From Liolophura sinensis (Eukaryota; Mollusca; Polyplacophora; Chitonida; Chitonidae): a DNA stretch of 64,000 nt. The translations under genes and the position numbers were made by a program. Positions 23,508-36,800 of this stretch are shown piece by piece; position 1 is the first letter of the stretch; every line of letters begins with the position of its first letter. The notes below the pieces were generated by a model. That model made no database searches. It saw only the letters and a list, made by a program, of their open reading frames with translations, and was not told where the DNA came from. Location: assembly GCF_032854445.1 (NCBI RefSeq), contig NC_088304.1, positions 12,845,704-12,909,703 on the forward strand, read 5' to 3'.

Positions 23508-23628
23508 ACAGCCCATAAGACAAGAAGGTTCAAGTATATGTAAACTGGCTGTATGACAGATTGGGTTTTAAAAAATAAAAATGCACGCATACTCGATGAA
23601 CATTTGTATATTAACGCCTGAAAACCTA
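23505..23628 (+). repeat. Recent direct duplication, copy 1
   Basis: About 124 bp starting 'catacagcccataagacaag' are repeated almost identically at 23854-23977 (offset 349 bp). Each copy runs into a (TA)n tract, the second much longer. Confidence 0.9.
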
Positions 23629-23853
23629 TATAATATATATATATATATTGTCTATTCAGCAATTGGACTAATCGCGGGACTCCAATTAACGCGAGATATT
23701 ACGAGGTTTTGAGGAACAATTTTACACTTGACTATATTCACCACAATGCTTCATACCCTAGTGACTACTTTAAACCCTAAGTATGCATTCATATTGAAGT
23801 GGGGATATATCAAAATACAAATGGGCGCCAAACTACCGGAAACAAGATTTGAA

Positions 23854-23974
23854 CATACAGCCCATAAGACAAGAAGGTTCAAGTATATGTAAACTGGCTG
23901 TATGACAGATTGGGTTTTAAAAAATAAAAATGCACGCATACTCGATGAACATTTGTATATTAATGCCTGAAAAC

Positions 23975-23977
<3 letters not shown>
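23854..23977 (+). repeat. Recent direct duplication, copy 2
   Basis: Copy of 23505-23628, with about one substitution visible before the TA tract. Confidence 0.9.

Positions 23978-24031
<54 letters not shown>
23976..24031. repeat. (TA)n microsatellite
   Basis: About 28 uninterrupted TA dinucleotides; a shorter tract is at 23627-23648. Confidence 0.95.
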
Positions 24032-24035
<4 letters not shown>

Positions 24036-25349
24036 ATTACTTAGAAATTAACTGCATGTATATGAGCAGCATTTCTTCACGTTAAAAAGTACAGCTGCCC
24101 CATATGAAATTCCCACCCACCGGCCGAGTATTCCTATATAGCATGGAACTAGTGCTGAAAGAATTCGTTCAGTTCGCTTAAATGCTTATATATTCATATT
24201 TTTTCGAAGTAGCTTCGAAAATGAAATACTCTGATCCATTCATTATTGGAATCCGGCAAAATTCTTGTATATTTGTACTTTTGGTACTTGTGGTACTATA
24301 GCTCCCGCTCTGTCCGCTAATTATAGGTGACCGGATCAAGGCAATATTGTGACATCAACGTGACGTCCAATCTTGTGTCCTTGCTTTGGTCTTTTATGCA
24401 GGCAGCACTCCTAAAACGTTTTTGGCGTTAGGTTTGTCGGGCTACAAAAAACGCCCAGTGTCGTACAGAAATAAATGCTCTAGACGGTCATCCGTGGGTT
24501 GTCAGTGTCCCCATAAATGAGGAATTTCACTGTTAGTTGATGTACTGCGCACTAACACTTCCTTAAATTACTGGCGCTTCATGTGTGTACACATTCAATA
24601 GGATTCCATTTTTATGATAAACTTCTTTAGAACTTAACCGCAATGGAATTAATTATCGCCAGCCTTTTGTCTCGCGTAAGAGGAACATATTACGGATTAT
24701 ATATGTAGGTGTTTGGGTTATTGACATATACACGGATGAATCACTTCGTCACAGTCGAGCGATCACTATTGCATTACTGTCTGCACGTGCCTTTTTGTTT
24801 AGCGACGAATACGTAACATAGTAGAAAGAAAACACGAAATGGCTCGGAAACTTCAAACTAGCGGACCATGTATTGCAGTTTCATACACGATAAAGTTCGG
24901 GTAATATAGGATTTGTCTTATGGTCGTTATCATCGGTAAATTGTGCTGCGTTACTAAACAAAAATAAAATATTCATAAAAATATTATTGGCATTCTGGAT
25001 GTACTGCATTCGCAATACCTGCCACCTATCGGCTTCTCCTGCCAGAATGGTACATATCGCTATATCAGAGTCAAACATGCAGAACAAATGTAGCCATACT
25101 TTTGTCGAAAGTGGACGAAATTTGATGGCCACTTGTCATGGTGAAGCCACATACAAAGTTTCAATTTAATGATTTTGAAGGTCAAAATTCAAAACCGGTC
25201 AAAAATTAACGGGCCATGTCTTGACGAAAACTGATTAAAACTCGGAGTTAACCTGTAACTTGCCCAGGTTAAGTCGTGTGCAAAGTTCAAATCCAAATAC
25301 AATGAGCAAGTTCACACATCTGCGTGAAGTCTGACAAGCGAAGGGGCTA
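24032..25349. other. No gene recognised (between the two signal-peptide exons)
   Basis: No carbonic anhydrase-like exon (no QSPVNI, HFHWG or SLTTP coding) was found here. Only short random frames. Confidence 0.45.
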
Positions 25350-25540
25350 TTTTACGTCGTACCTAAGAATATTTCAATTGCATGCCGGCGGCCAGCATTA
25401 TGGTGAGAGGTCTTGGGAAACCCATGATCATCAACAGGTTGCTGGAAGACCTCCCCACCCACGTGCCATCGGAGAGGAAGACTGCAAAAGCTGAAAATGA
25501 AACTCACAGCGACCACATTGATGATAGGCTCCTGGGATTT
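25350..25540 (-). mobile_element. Old SINE-A copy
   Basis: Diverged reverse-strand copy ('ttttacgtcgtacctaagaa', 'ggccagcattatggtgagag', 'cacagcgaccacattgatga'). Confidence 0.75.
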
Positions 25541-25648
25541 AGACTAATACCTAGTGTACATACTCATTACGAACCAGACAAAACGGACGACGCGGTGTAC
25601 TAGTAATTCTGAACACCGCCAATAACTTGATCAACTTACAATACGTGA

Positions 25649-25930
25649 TCAACTACACTTGTGTGGCCGATTAATGTTCCGTGTAAGAACGGCTGTGGTG
25701 ATGCCAAACCGCAGGTTCCACAGGTCAACCTTGTCTAGTGGTAGCAGTGCTGTAAAGCGCGCGCAAAATGTTGGTGTTCCCCATTTCAATTTTTCAATGG
25801 CATTATAGTCGTTCAAATTCAGGAGGTAAGTACGGATGAAAGCAAATCTGACTTCATATATGTTGTTGGGTTCAGAACTGACATCTGCAATTTCATGTTC
25901 GATCAAATCTTCAGCATTATCTTGTTCCAT
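25649..25930 (-). other. Possible coding fragment of unknown origin
   Basis: A 93-codon reverse-strand frame of balanced composition (ends ...LPLDKVDLWNLRFGITTAVL...). The stretch coding TALLPLDKVDLW is also similar at nucleotide level to 13905-13940, so it may come from a repeat. It is not assigned to a family; it could be a decayed gene or transposon fragment. Confidence 0.3.
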
Positions 25931-25945
25931 ACTATTGGCGGTTAG

Positions 25946-28700
25946 GTGAAAAAGTTCTGCATGTTTTCATCAGATCCATTGAGTTATGTTGGTAAGATTG
26001 AACAAAACGGGATTGAATTAACATATATTCATGTTCTGTGCATTCAAAGGGTTATTTTGATTGGTTGTTTTTTGTGCTGTGTAAAACTGACCAGACGTAA
26101 ACAGGTCTGCACATTTTCTGATATCACACATGCATACCCTCAACACCTATTTATACCTATCAATTCACGTAGTCTGCTGGTGTGTAGTGCCTCCTTTTTT
26201 CCAGACTTCTCGTTTTCTAGGACTTGTTATTGTACTATTTCAAGGACACTTCTAACCGAATGTAAGTTGATGAAATGGAAATACCATTATCAAGCTTTGT
26301 GCGAGTTTTGCGTTCTCAAGGGATGTCGAATGTAAGACAAAGTTTATTTTGCACCTTAATTGTTTAATACAGGGTATAATTAACGGCATCGAATTGTCCA
26401 AAACTTCGTTTCTATTATGGCAAGATTTAGTGAAGTAATTGCGTTTCGGTGGGTAATCGTAATGTTTTACAATATTTCTCCTTCAGTTCTGAGAAAGGCT
26501 TGGCTGACTGGTTTGTTGCCGTCATGAAATATTTTGAAGTTTTGACAAATCGACCCATATTTTGAACGAAGGCAAACGGACGTATTGCATTTTGGCATCG
26601 CAACGATATGGTTGGAAAAGTTAAGCCATAATACCTTATTCACATTTTAGCAATGTAGATGTTCCATCTATAGTCAGTACTTTGGACACTCCGGTGTCGT
26701 ACACTAGTAAGGCTGAGCGCCGTCGTATACGCTAAAGATTCCTTTTTTTGTAGTGTTGCATATTCAAAAATCGCGCATATTGGAAGAAAAATAAAATCAA
26801 AAACGCCGCCATGTTATAAATTTTAACTATTCTAACCAGTCAGATTTATCATGGTACATTCCATAGCCACGTAAGAATTCCGAAATAATAGCTTATTTAT
26901 AGAGTTATCAAGCACGTCAGAAAGCAAATATTTCGCCGTTTTGATCGGTTTCCACCCTTCCGAAAGAATAAGGTTATATTGTTTGTCTTGTTTGTTACCC
27001 CCATAAAGCCAGATTGCAGTTTTGAATGAATGTTTGAGGTTTAACGTCGTATTTAACAATTTTTCAGTCATGTGACGTAGTTATTTGTGTGTAGATCTTT
27101 CTTGTGGCAGAGCTAGTCCTTGCCGCCAAAGTGCTGTCCCCACTGAAGTATCATGCCGAAGACACCAGACATGACACCAGTCATATTATACTGACACTGG
27201 GCAAACCAGTTCTGTTTCCGTTGCTCTAACCTCTGTGCTGAGCGTCGTAAGGCAGCAACAAGTAGCATTTTTAAAGCCTTTAGTATATATATTAAATAGA
27301 ACCTGGCACACGTGTGGCAAAAGTATACGGCCTATAAAACCTATGCTATATCATTACAGGCTTTTAGACATCCTAATATGCATGTTTTAATTCCTGTGTA
27401 AACTGATCTTTCCTTAAATAAATTGATTCAAACTCCATGTTTCAGATGTAACAAAATCCCTCATAAAATGCGCAGAATTTGCTGAATTGGTTTAGGTTTA
27501 CAATACTTTCACACATGGACTCATCCGTTGTCAAGGTTTACAATGTTTTCACTCATGGACTCTTCCGTTTGTCAAGGTTTACAATACTTTCGTACATGGA
27601 CTCTTTCGTTGTTTGTCCCCATTTAGCACTTGGACTGGTATGCGCACTCAAAAGTATACAATCCGTTTTATACAATTACTAAATATTCAGTCTAAGGTTA
27701 CTTATTCCGGCTTGGCCTTTGAATTTTGACATTGAACCAGTGCTAGAATAGTACAAAATGACATGGTTCACCACCGAGAAAAGTGTCTGTCCATAGCACA
27801 ATACGAATGTGGCAGACTTCTGTGCATTGACTCGCCGTTAACTTCGTGGTATAAGGCTGAAAATGCATCGCAGCAGATCTGTTGATGGATGGCAAACAAG
27901 TCAGATCGCGCCGATCAGATATTGGCGAGCTATTTCTGCACGGACTGCATGTGTAACACCCGGATGTTGACTGGTTTCTGCCCATGTTACGATTTATCAC
28001 AACTTCACGAAAGTTTAAAATTTTTTTTCTCTGTTTTGAAATAGGTAAAGGTTGAGTTGATTTTCTTACACAATTTCTTACACCGTTGTTATATGTATAT
28101 TTCGCGGCACATTGATATATTTTTTTTCTTTCTACTCCAGTTGTGATGACCATTCAGGCCAGAGATCTCTCTCCCCTTTTCTCCCCCCTCCACCCCTCTT
28201 CTCCCCACTCCTCCCCTCATCCACCATGACATCGCATATAGAAGCCTATCCTAGGGTTATCTAAACATCACCCTTTATACACAAGCTGCATGTCTGCATG
28301 CTAACAGTCGAATACATGTTTCACTACATGTGCAGCTGTCTAGCTTGCAACCTTCTGAAAGCACATATATGCAATTTAAACAGATGCGCATGCAGAGTTT
28401 TGTATATTTACACTGCTCGGAATTCTGCTGGGGTTCCCCCCCACCCACCCTCCCGTGGTTTTGTAACCCTTTCTACATTACACAAGTTCTGCCGTTTGGT
28501 CACCGACATAGAACATTTAACCCGCTTAAGTAACGGTGAAATTTTTGAGCTTTGTCCGAAGAAGACATAACGCCGTTTCAGTAGACTGCCTCCATTCTAG
28601 TGTCGAATTGTTTACCACGACGTAGCTCTCCGGTTGTCTGTATACCTGGTCCCTGGCTGAATGCCGCCTTGAAGTCACGTGAGGAGGTGAGGGAGATTCC
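25946..28700. other. Intergenic before the carbonic anhydrase promoter
   Basis: Holds SINE crumbs (about 26700, 27030), the 41-bp repeat and a C/T-rich tract at 28160-28225. The 136-codon reverse frame at 27743-28153 has no recognisable domain. Confidence 0.45.
27492..27615. repeat. ~41-bp tandem repeat, 3 copies
   Basis: The unit 'aggtttacaatactttcaca...catggactcttccgttgtca' occurs three times with minor changes. Confidence 0.8.
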
Positions 28701-28716
28701 CTGGGCCATTGCAAGG

Positions 28717-28725
28717 TATTTAAAG
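28717..28725 (+). promoter_or_regulatory. TATA-like box of the carbonic anhydrase
   Basis: TATTTAAAG lies about 80 bp upstream of the ATG at 28797, in a locally GC-richer stretch. Initiation about 30 bp downstream would give a 5' UTR near 50 nt. This is inferred from position and sequence only. Confidence 0.5.
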
Positions 28726-28796
28726 GGAGAGTTAGCCAGTGATTACGATTCCTACCTGACCCCACGCAGCCGTTATACTGCCTGCCTGCAAGAGCT

Positions 28797-30860
28797 ATGG
28801 AGTGGACACTAACTGTTCTAGCTTTAGCCTTTGTTGGTGCATTAGGCGCAGGTAAGCCCTTTCAATATTCAGTCCAAAAGGCGAATATCGCTTTTTTTCT
28901 CATTCATTATCTTAATTTTAATTCAAAATTTATAGCATCTTGCTAAAAGTAACTGGAGGATTTATTCAAAACAACCCGCATTACTTCGTAGAACGTCGCC
29001 CGAATTATTTCGTAGAAAATCTCACAAGTGTCTGAACTTTCCTTTTCCCTTTTTTAACGTTTCCACATTGTCGGTGTATAGTCTCTATGCATAGGGAGTT
29101 CTTCGCTCAATTCTCAGCTGTTCATCGTCATTGTGAAGGAATCGATGCCAAATCATCACGCGACCTAATCGGCACCATAAACTCGAAAACTTCTTTGGTT
29201 ATAGTACCCGTCTTTGATCGGTGTCCCCGAAAGTTTTTAAGATCCATAAATTACCTAAATCGGTAGGCTACTACATAAACTTTTTTGCTTAAGTTAACAA
29301 AAAAAATAATACAAAAAAAAAACTTCTTCAAACCACGGGCCCAGTGCATATAGCTTTGATTGGCAGGTCAATGAGTTACACGCAGCGTGGTCAAGGCCAA
29401 CACCTTTTGCTGCCCTGCATGGGCGTTGTCCGGATTGTTGACGTGGTTTTAAAGTCACTTCGTACCTAATTTTTTTTCAACTCCTCCCCGTCCCCCAGTA
29501 TGATTTTATGGTGCGTTCTTATGACATCCTGTTGGTAAAATCTTACACGGTAACTTGCCATGTCCTATATTTAGGAGTCATCGATTGTTGAGGGCAATTT
29601 TATCTTTGGGAAAATGGGGCCGATTCCACAAAGTCACGATCGCGAAGCTTAGTTTTGGGCTTTAGAAAATAATATTTAGCCCATAGTATCAATGTTTTCT
29701 TAAAACAAATGTCGGAATTTCAACCTACAGTACCAAAAACTAAGCACAGTGAAAAGTTGTGAAAGGGTCCATTGAATTTGCATGCTTTAATGTGTAAATA
29801 AGAGTTTTTGGACACTTATTTTTGATTGAATATGTATAGCTTGTTTTGTCAGGTAAGTCTGAATTGGTCCGTTAATAAGCGAGAACGGGTGACCGGCTTG
29901 GCTAGGGCATGAAACAAATAAGATATCATCTAATTTTATTTTCATGGTCCGTTTCCTTGCAAGCCGGTGGAGGTGGTTCAGCACAGGCAGGGGAGGGGGG
30001 GGGTTTGGCTTGGTTAGTGGTGGAGAGGGCGCCGATCCAGATATCGGCTAATGCAGTGGTCAGTGGGTTTGGTCAAGCACCGTTACTTTCTCTTACCCAG
30101 TAGGTCAATGTCAACTCCTCCCTCGTCGTCATATGACTGAAAAATTGTTGAGTACGACGTTAAACCCCAAGCACTCACTCAACTCCTCCCTCCACAATAC
30201 CCCCTCCCTCTTCCCAACAACCCGACCACCAATCGCAATGTCATTCTGCCCTCCGGAACGTTCTCTGCGCATTTGACTGTAGACATTTCAAACCCATAAA
30301 ACGTATTTATGGTTGTTTGTAAGTGAATACACGTACCTTCCTGTTTGCGATGAAGCGGAACTTAAATGAGTTGTTTACGACACTCAATCCTGAGTGTTCA
30401 CGCAAGATGAAATTCATACCCTAGATGTACAGATTGGTTTTGTAGTTTTCTGACGGGTATAGAAAACAATATGCTCCACTTTAACCCACAGTGAATATAA
30501 CATAATAAATTACTTTCAATTTGCTCTTGTCCTAGATAAAATGGCAGTTCAAAGATCTGTTTTCGTATATTTCCAAGACAAGGTTAAACGCTTAGGGGCT
30601 TATTGAAGGTTTTCTCACGAAAAGTGTGTACAATTCTACCCCGTTGTCAGGTGAAGGTCGTGTGCGAATATACACATCAAATAGCGACTCTTTCAAACAT
30701 AGAAAGCGTCGCTCCACACACCTACTGGTGTGTTTACCTCCCAAGAATAAGGCAGGACTTCATTGATACGCAGCTTATAGAAATATAGCTCAACCCCTTA
30801 GATTGCCGTTGAATGGTCGAAAATTCAGGTGATCTGCGAAAAGTGAGATAAGTGCAGCAT

Positions 30861-30895
<35 letters not shown>

Positions 30896-33800
30896 GTAGA
30901 CCTGAACACCTTTTGTCTTTGTGCATTTTGTGTAACCCATATCGCCGAACTCTCAAATGCTGCGCGGATTCTAGATTTCAGTACGAAACGAGGTTCAGCG
31001 GTATCAATCCTAAAAATAACCCAAAGTAAGCCAAAGCAAGATAAACATGAACAGAGATTTACTGTAATAATGAATGGTCTATTTTCACCGTATAATTTGG
31101 TAGTTTTGGGTACCGCGTTTTTTTCTACTTTTGGAATTGCGAAGAAAAGCTGTCAATTTGGCTTAATAGCCTTCTTATATCAAACAGTCCGGGCTCATTC
31201 CGGTTTTCTCCCGCCATAATGCTGGACCCTGTCGTATAAGTGGAATATTTCTGAGTAGCCTAAATAAACGTATCAAACAAATGCAGGACATTCGCTTTTC
31301 TGTGACTTCCTAGAGTGACATTTTAAAGTTGGCTTGTGACCAAATACAGGACAAATCATTTACGGATTTAAGCAGTCGTTAAGATCGACTGATTCCAGCT
31401 TTAACTCATGTTTCCGTGTGGAGTCGTAACACAGTTATGTCACAAGATTTTGGATCGGAAATTCCTTCTTCTAGTTTAGGATGTGAGTCATCTGCCTGGT
31501 GAAGGGCAGTGGTTTCATTCGGACTCATAGCGGTTTTCTTTACGCATAGATGTAAGTTTTTGCTACAGTCTTGAACGCCAGTCCAGTAAGTACTTTGAAG
31601 TTTGCTTTCACTGCATCTTATTACGGCGAACGTTGTTTTGTCAATTTTGGCAAACTGCAAAAAAAGTACAGGATCTTGACGGTAAGGATAATCTATAGCT
31701 TCAGATGAGCTTCTGTGTTCTAAGCACAAAACATGGTATATAGTATCGCTAGTTTATGATCATAGCAAATATCATACCTTTACACGTATACTCCACAATT
31801 ACGTTTCAAGATCACACATTTATATAGGCGGCATACAGTAAAACAGGATGAGCTGTATTATTTACATATTTATCATATAAATAGTAGCCGAATGATTGTT
31901 TCAAATGAATCTGTTATCATATTTGGGGGGGGGGGGGTATAGCAGGGTTCTTCACAACCTTCTGAGCATATACCAGGGCGTTCCGTCATGACTTGTATTG
32001 CCTCTGACATAAATGTGGTTTGTCTCACGTTCATTTCAGTAATGAAATGTTGAAAAATTAGCTTTTTGGGGCTCTTTTTCAAAATTTACAGGAACGCGAC
32101 TGTCCCGAGCTTGCATGGCAATTATAATTCACCTAATATTAGATATTCCACATGCATAGGCTTTAGAGTGTTACATTAAAAGCATTACAGTGCATTAAAA
32201 AAGTACATGTATTTTTGCCGCATGTCGTGGTTTCCCCCTAGGTTCTGCCCGGTTTCCTCCCACCATAATGGTGGTTGCCGTCGTATAAGTGAAATATTCT
32301 TGTATGCAGTAAAATACCAATCAGTGAAAGAAGTAAATCAACAAGAACCTCGCAGACTTTAGCTGAGTATTGCTATGCTTTCTCTCAATAGCAAATTCTG
32401 CTGCCCTGTGGCTCTTGTGCGCTGCCCTGTGGCTCTTGGCCCTAATTTTCGCTAAGACTGTCCATTTCGATACACTGTTGCGTTGGCGCTGGTGCTGTCC
32501 TGCTCTGCACCGCGGCTTGCCGTGTTGTCATGCGGCTCTGCTCCGCAGTGCTGCCGCGCGGCTCTGGAGCTCTATTTTTAGTCACACTAAAAGGCTGTTG
32601 CGGTGTACAGACGATGGCAAGGACATGGCCATGTTATCTATTTCTGATGTTCAAATTAACCACGGGTGATTGAATATGCACAAGCAAGACGAACATCTTA
32701 CTTGTTATGAATTTGGTTTTGTGCGGCGGTTTTCTTCATGACCAACCAAGCAAATCGTGGGGCGTTTCTCTCTGTCTACCACTTCGGAGTTTCACCACTT
32801 CGGAGTTTCACCACTTCGGAACAGAAAATTCATATTTTGTTTACTAATTCAGCGATTTGACACTAAGCACTCGGTACCAAGTCAATTTTTTTTTTTTTTT
32901 TTTTTTTTTTTGGGGGGGGGGGGGTGTTTTTTTGGGGTTTTTTTATAGTTCGGTATAAAGATTTTTCTAACACTACATTTGTTTTCATCACTGGTCAGTT
33001 ACTATAGCGAGTTCCTGATAAAAGGTCTTTCTGCAGATGGTCATTGGTTTCCACCATGCTTAATGCTGGCCAACGTCGTAAAAGTGAAATATTTTTGAGT
33101 TTACTAAATGAATAAATAAATATACACTGTAGTGAGTCCTTAGTTTTGGGCTATAGTGTATTTTCTTGTTGATAAAAGGCTCTCTCTTGTGGCTGGCTAT
33201 AAATTAAAAGCCAACTGCATAGTTTAACTAGAATTAAGGTTTAAAATTGTGATGGCGAACTATGGCGAATGTATACAGGTTTTACAGTTTGCCATTCCAG
33301 TGAAGTAGTTCGGCTAGAAGTTGTTGGATTTTAACACCGGTCTAGGTCGAGTATGTGGGGGCAATGAAAAGGTATAAGCAACGCATATGAATGGACTCAA
33401 AAGTAACTCGGTATTGTAAGGAGAATTTCTTGGCATAAAGGTGTATACAATCATTACGGTGGGATATGCCCGAACACGGGGTACTGTATACTGAAGTTTG
33501 AGGTCAGTGTGTTGTGAAGACGAGTAATCAATCAGAATATGTCTGCAGCTGAATTAATAATGAACTCTGAATTGTGGGACAAGTTTCTGTTCGCTGAAAA
33601 TATTTGCGAGTATTCAGATGTCTGCCCCTCAGTGGAGAACCTTTTTCAGAATGCTCAGTTTGGTATTTATGTTCATAACCCAATACTAATTGTAAAGAAA
33701 GGGTTATAAAGTGCAACTCCTGAAGAAAGCAGAGTAAATATATAACTACAGACAACTGCTTAACTGTTATCAAGCACACACTCGTCGCTTTTCTTATATA

Positions 33801-36800
33801 GCAAGCATAAACTGGGATATTCGCCATATTGGATTTATACAGAGATACTGATGACGTCAAGTGGACCGCTTTCTCTATAGTGAAACTTGACGAGGGTAAT
33901 ATTTTATGACCCCCCTCATGCACCGTGTTTATTGCTCGATTACTGCCTAAGGGCAATGGATTTTTACCTTTGCAATGAAAAAGACGCGCAGTTTACTTTA
34001 TCCCACACATTGTCGAATCGGTAAATATCCCGAAGACCATCCATACTCATTCAATCCTATGCCGCATCTAATGTTGCAATATTTACATTAACCATTGCCG
34101 TATTTTCTTTCCGTATCAGTGTTTTCGATTTGTTTTTTCCCTGTGAATTGCAGTATTTTTGATCTACACTCTATTGCTGTATTTTCTCTCAAAATTGCAT
34201 ATTATTGATTTTGAGATTTTGAGTGGGCAGCAAGTGTCTCTAGGGGAATTGCTAGGGGGCGTGTTATTTGCTGCTAATTAAGCATTTACAGGAACCGAAC
34301 GAAACCCTAAATGAGATAAATTGACAAGAGACTGTACTGCTCTCGTTTTATTCTCTATGCTGTGCGTCTTCAATTATACTGAAATCCTTTTACTTCATGA
34401 CCACCCACATATCCACCCCTCCTTATTTTTCGAATCTCGTACACCGTCGAATGATTGTTTACTGGATTTCTGAAAAGATGCCTTAGTAACAATTGCTTGA
34501 GAATGTACTATGAGTCAGCCGAAAGTACGTCACGAGCTCAAATTCCTAGCAACAATTTGCGCCTTTAACCAGTAATGTTATCTACAAGACTGACGTGTGA
34601 TTAACAAAGACTGTGACCTTGTATATTTGGGTCTAGTGGGTCATCGTTTGTTGTGTATACATGTTATCAAAGCAGCATTTCTATGTCCGGAAAATAGGTG
34701 ACTCGATGGTCTATTAAGCTTGCTTTAACGTTGACAAAATAAGATAACCATCACCTGAAATTCGGCACTCGATACAAAACTATACCATGTATAGGCTTAA
34801 TCTCTGTAGAAAAAGCTCTGACGCACAAAATTCTACAGGTGCCATTGCCTGACCGTGTCGAGTATATCATCAGGTTTTGTATTTCTTCTTATCCATTTTA
34901 AGGCCACACGATGCACGGGCTAACCTTGTAACACTGTAGGGGGTGTGACGTTAAAGAAACGTTCTCCATAAGACGAGTATCGTTAACTTTAAACGTCCAA
35001 GAATTTCTTTCAAATTACACGCTTATTGTATCATGTCAAGGTTACACAGGATATGGTTGACCGATTTCAAGGTGGAGCTTTAACATGGATTGTTTTTCGC
35101 CAAAGTAAATTAAATTAAGCCCAGTGTGTTTTTGGACCAAATGTTCCGTTTTAACATTGAATAAAAAAAACTTTTTTCTCTATGTATTTTGTCAAAAAGC
35201 CGAGCCTTTTAACATATGAATTCTTTTAATATCTGTTGTTAGGAAAAGTAACTTAAAATGATTGTGGGAGTATATTTTAAAGTGTATATGTCGGTCAAAA
35301 AAAGGTTTTGATTTGACTATGCGGTCGCTCTCCTGTCATCTGGAAAAACCTAGTAAGTCAAATTTTGGTGAAAAATGAGTTAGGCCCACAACTGGACTTG
35401 CTATGTTTTTCTCTTTCATTTCATCCAGGTAAAGTGTGTGAAAGTCCCTCCTGTTGGGAATTTTTGATCTTGAAGAACCTAGTAAGTCAATATCATGCGG
35501 AAAAATACCACATAGTCATCTGGGAAAACCTAGTAATTCGTCTTGCTAGGTTTTTTCAGATCAATGTACGACTACATGTCACTTACTAGGTTCTACAAGA
35601 TCAAAAGCTCTCAACAGGAATCGCTTTCACACTCTTTACCTGGATCAATTGAAAGGGAAAAACATAGCAAGTCAAATTATTTCTCATATGAGTTAAACCA
35701 ATCACATTACCTAATTCTGGTCATGTGATCACAACAAATTGGACAACTTTTTTAAAGACAATTCAGTCAGGATGTTCTCACGTTTTCTGTACCCATTATC
35801 GAGAAGACCACGATGGTGCTGTTGATAAGGAAAACACCAGTATATTTACTGTAGATATGCAAAAGGTTATCCTCCTTCCCAAAATGACCATCAAAGAACA
35901 TTTCTTTGTTAGCAGATTAGTTGTCTTCAATGAGACATTTGCATCAGTAAAAGAAGACGGTGACTTTGTTATTTTGTGGCATGAGGCTATCAGGGGTAGA
36001 TTAGGAGTTGACATTGCCTCCACGTATATAAAGTGTTTGTGCCTTTGTGAGACAGATTTTGTGATATTCTGGGCAGACAACTGCACGGGACAAAACAAAA
36101 ACTGGGTCCCTTACACGGTGTTGTGTTGGTGTGTCAATCAACCCTGGGGCCCACAAAGTATCACAATGAAGTATTTTGAAAGGGGACACACTTTTATGCG
36201 TGCAGACAGCGTCCATGGCTGCATTGGAAGGAAAATGAAGAAATGTCCCGAGATTTGTAATTTCCAGGACTTCGTAGATTTGTGTGACAAATCGGGAACT
36301 AAGATCAAGCCAATCACAATGCAATACCATGACTTTTATGAATTTGAGGACGGTCACGGTAATAGAAAGTCCAAGAACGTAACGCTACCTCATCTCAGCT
36401 CCATATCAGTGGCAGAATTTCGTAAAGGTTCACGCGCAATGTGGTTTAAGGAGGGTTTTGAAGGAGACTACATGTACCAGGAAGTTGACTTTCTTAAACC
36501 CAAGTTCAGACTGGACTTTACACCACCAACACAGAATGAACCAAGAGGAATTCCTAGCGTGAAACGCCAGAATATTCTGAAACTGGCCGATTCATTCCCC
36601 GCTGCTAAGAGGAAATTCTGGCAGGAAATTCCAGTAAATGACAACAATGATGACCTTGTTGAACACTTTGGGTGATTCCTAAATATGTAATCAAGCTGCA
36701 GTTGCTGCTATTCCTCGAAAATGTCTCAGACTGGTAGATTTATTTACCACGGCTAAATTCTGGCTGGAAATCACAGCAAATCATGATCTTGTTGATTAGT

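Larger units (their letters stand above)
30183..35317. other. Carbonic anhydrase intron 1, central part
   Basis: Contains poly-T (30865-30892), poly-G (31924-31937), a T/G tract (32886-32930), a GC-rich patch with a repeated 'gctgccctgtggctctt' (32399-32440), and SINE fragments. No exon or other gene recognised. Confidence 0.5.

Noticed and set aside
27743-28153. 136-codon reverse-strand frame with several Cys
   Set aside because: Cys spacing fits no domain I can name and there is no start or splice context; most likely chance.
21903-28796. A second complete carbonic anhydrase gene after the 21842 exon
   Set aside because: I searched for coding of QSPVNI, HFHWG, SLTTP and NFRPLQ on the plus strand in this interval and found none.
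32370-32669. 99-codon Leu/Ala/Trp-rich frame
   Set aside because: It reflects a GC-rich patch with a repeated gctgccctgtggctctt and lies in a carbonic anhydrase intron.
33528-33956. 142-codon reverse-strand frame
   Set aside because: Composition looks random and no motif is seen; inside carbonic anhydrase intron 1.
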